Below, piece by piece: positions 62,301-64,000 of a stretch of DNA of 64,000 nucleotides; positions within the stretch are counted from its first letter, which is position 1, and every line of letters begins with the position of its first letter. The notes beneath the pieces are model-generated. The model did no database searches, was not told the origin of the DNA, and saw only the letters and a program-made list of their open reading frames with translations. Position numbers and translations under genes: made by a program. Source of the stretch: Larimichthys crocea (Eukaryota > Chordata > Actinopteri > Sciaenidae); the NCBI RefSeq assembly GCF_000972845.2, contig NC_040013.1:9636061-9700060 (forward strand), given 5' to 3'.

Positions 62301-63227
62301 GAGGTTTATGCAGGAAGTCGCAAACAAATTTAATTGTTTTTCTCTCAGCACCCAAAAAGGCTTATGATTAATTATTCAGTGAGTCCTTTGCCGTCCCTGC
62401 GGTGAAAGCAACATCTGTCATTTATTTAAAGCACACCAACTCACAGGGAATCAAGTCACAAACACATTATGGTTTCATGTTTCCATTCGAGAGTCTTAGC
62501 ACACCTGCTGTTTACAAAATAGAGGATGAAAAAGTCTCATAGAAAAGGTTGTTATCTTCTTTTTCACCTGCGGGAACTCAGCAAATGCAGTGCTCAAAAT
62601 GAGCTCTTTGTCTAAGCCTCACGAACACAATCTCAGCTGGCTGATGAAGACATTTACTCAGCTCTCGATCCATCTTCATTTCCATATCATTCCTACCACT
62701 AGGTGCACAAACTTAAGGCTCTCGTCTGAAATTATTTTACCTTCATCCCTTTGATTCTTTCCAATACATCTAAGGCGATTTACGTTTACGTATTACGTTT
62801 ATATTGGTTTTAATAAGCCCAAATCTTCTGTTTCCACAAGATTTAAGAACTTTGTTTAAAAAAAATCAGCGACTTTGACAGATTTATTTTGTTGCTCGCT
62901 ATTTTGATTATAATGTTGATGCACTCGGACTGAAAACTGAACACAGTTTTCAAAGATCACTTGAAAGATAGATGTAGGATTAAGTTGGAATGTGCCGACC
63001 AGACTATTTAAGGACAGATTCACAGATTGAAGTGACTTATTAAAAGAATGCATTTTTGTCCAGAATGATTGCTGTGGATAAATGTGTTAGTTTCAGGGGA
63101 TTTGAAAATGTGCTTTTTCACTTTCTTTTCAAGTTGGATGAGAAATTACTGTCACGTCTGCAAGAGCAAACAATTATCTTAGAATAGCGAGACTGAAAGA
63201 GTTAACTGAACAATCCTTCTACATGCA
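59341..63227. other. Intergenic, no gene seen; GC-richer part
   Basis: The part at about 59700-62400 is GC-richer than its surroundings, with C/T-rich tracts (about 60610-60680) and short AGCTGAA repeats (about 61120-61150). Several overlapping open frames occur on both strands at about 60290-60920 and 61560-61960, but none shows a recognisable domain or exon signals. A promoter, non-coding transcript or regulatory element is possible but not shown. Confidence 0.5.
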
Positions 63228-63465
63228 CATCCAAAGCTCACTAATTAACACGTTAAGACCAAAGTGTAACGCAGAGGCAGGGTAGCTGTTTCCTGTTCAT
63301 GCTAAGCTAACCATCTGTAGCTCCACCCTCACATTTAAAAGTATAGGTATTTAAAGGGACAGATACAGGAGTGTTATGAATTTCATTTAACATTTGGCAG
63401 GAAAGCAAATAAGCATTTTTTTTTTCAGATTTTCTAACATGTTCAACTATTTTTTTAAGACATAG
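63228..63465 (-). mobile_element. MITE-like repeat, family B (reverse copy)
   Basis: On the + strand it reads CTCACTAATTAACACGTTAAG, then TGCTAAGCTAACC, GGAAAGCAAATAAGC and a terminal ACATGTTCAACTATTTTTTTA. This is the family B order in reverse, ending in its left terminal repeat. Confidence 0.6.
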
Positions 63466-63624
63466 TTGAAAAAAATGTGAATCTATATTTAACACCAGTT
63501 TTTTATTTACTAAACATGAGCAGATTATCCATCAGCATAAATCATTTGGTTAAGGATTCCGGCAATAGAAACAATAAAACAAAAGAGAAAACACGAAAAT
63601 CATCATCTTATTTTTACAACTACA

Positions 63625-63630
63625 TTTATT
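63625..63630 (-). terminator. Candidate polyadenylation signal (- strand)
   Basis: TTTATT on the + strand is AATAAA on the - strand. About 30 bases further on the - strand the sequence is T/GT-rich, as expected downstream of a cleavage site. Confidence 0.5.
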
Positions 63631-63976
63631 AAAAAAACAAAAGAAAAAATAGAACAAAAACAAATAAAGCAACCAGTGTCCCACCAGGGATGAGACAGTT
63701 TACGGAGAGAGACATTTTTAAAAGCATACAAACCAGCAAACTGTAATCTAGCAGCATCCAAATGTTGGAATCTCCAAAATCATCATTTATATATTTAAAT
63801 ATATAGTTGTTTTTTTTGCCCTGGCAAGCTACACACTTTACAACATACACAGAGCTTTAACTCTCCTTAGTGCAGAAAAAAAAACAAAAAAAAACAAATA
63901 CCCTTAATAAAATAAACAACTTTAGGTTAAATAAGCTTAAATAATAGTGTTAAATACAAGACACTTCTGTGGCAGA

Positions 63977-63984
63977 TATGTACA
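63977..63984 (-). promoter_or_regulatory. Pumilio-type element in putative 3' UTR
   Basis: TATGTACA on the + strand reads TGTACATA on the - strand, a match to the Pumilio-binding consensus TGTANATA. Such sites in 3' UTRs usually lower mRNA stability or translation. Its relevance depends on the 3' UTR call. Confidence 0.35.
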
Positions 63985-64000
63985 GAAATAAACACATTTG

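Larger units (their letters stand above)
63605..64000 (-). other. Probable 3' UTR of a - strand gene
   Basis: Read on the - strand the sequence has the composition of a vertebrate 3' UTR and ends in AATAAA at 63630-63625, followed by T- and GT-rich sequence. It has a TGTACATA Pumilio-type motif at 63984-63977. The only open frame (63629-63850) is short, low-complexity and has no recognisable domain. In mammals the next gene beyond DISC1 is SIPA1L2 in convergent orientation, so sipa1l2 is the leading candidate by synteny alone. No coding sequence of it is in the window. Confidence 0.45.

Noticed and set aside
1..64000. CRISPR arrays, operons, phage or bacterial insertion sequences
   Set aside because: Sequence texture, spliced gene structure and repeat types are those of a vertebrate nuclear genome; no spaced direct-repeat array is present.

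Overview
This is vertebrate nuclear DNA, most likely from a teleost and probably a spiny-rayed (percomorph) fish. The reasons are long AT-rich non-coding stretches, short exons with consensus splice sites, many CA/TG and GATA microsatellites, and several dispersed repeats that I recognise from memory as teleost families. No repeat library was searched, so family assignments are provisional.

The one gene that can be read with confidence is the 3' end of disc1 (disrupted in schizophrenia 1) on the + strand. Five coding exons (4357-4417, 10427-10670, 12841-12885, 18224-18347, 20340-20548) join in phase to 226 complete codons and a stop. They cover the C-terminal coiled-coil and helical region of the scaffold protein and end in a strongly acidic tail. 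The last intron (18348-20339) is not GT-AG. It has a perfect U12-type ATATCCTTT donor, a TTCCTTAAC branch site and an AC 3' end, so it is a minor-spliceosome AT-AC intron. The exons upstream of 4357 lie outside the window. A 3' UTR of about 1.6 kb may run to an AATAAA at 22173.

From about 22.2 kb to 63.6 kb I find no coding exon that I can defend. This 41-kb stretch behaves as a gene desert with non-coding sequence, some of it possibly conserved regulatory DNA, and repeats. The repeats include DNA-transposon-like elements (37.8-40.0 kb), a degenerate L2-type LINE end (51.7-52.2 kb), a long GATA array (53.5 kb), and a tRNA-derived SINE with an exact 9-bp target-site duplication nested in an older repeat (58.7-59.3 kb).

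At the right edge, about 63605-64000 looks like the 3' UTR of a gene on the - strand, with AATAAA at 63625-63630 and a Pumilio-type TGTACATA motif. In mammals the neighbour of DISC1 in convergent orientation across a gene desert is SIPA1L2. That makes sipa1l2 the leading guess, but no coding sequence in the window confirms it.

Other structures of note are two abutting perfect palindromes at 16076-16156 and two independent 46-bp exact tandem duplications (14725-14816 and 25127-25218).
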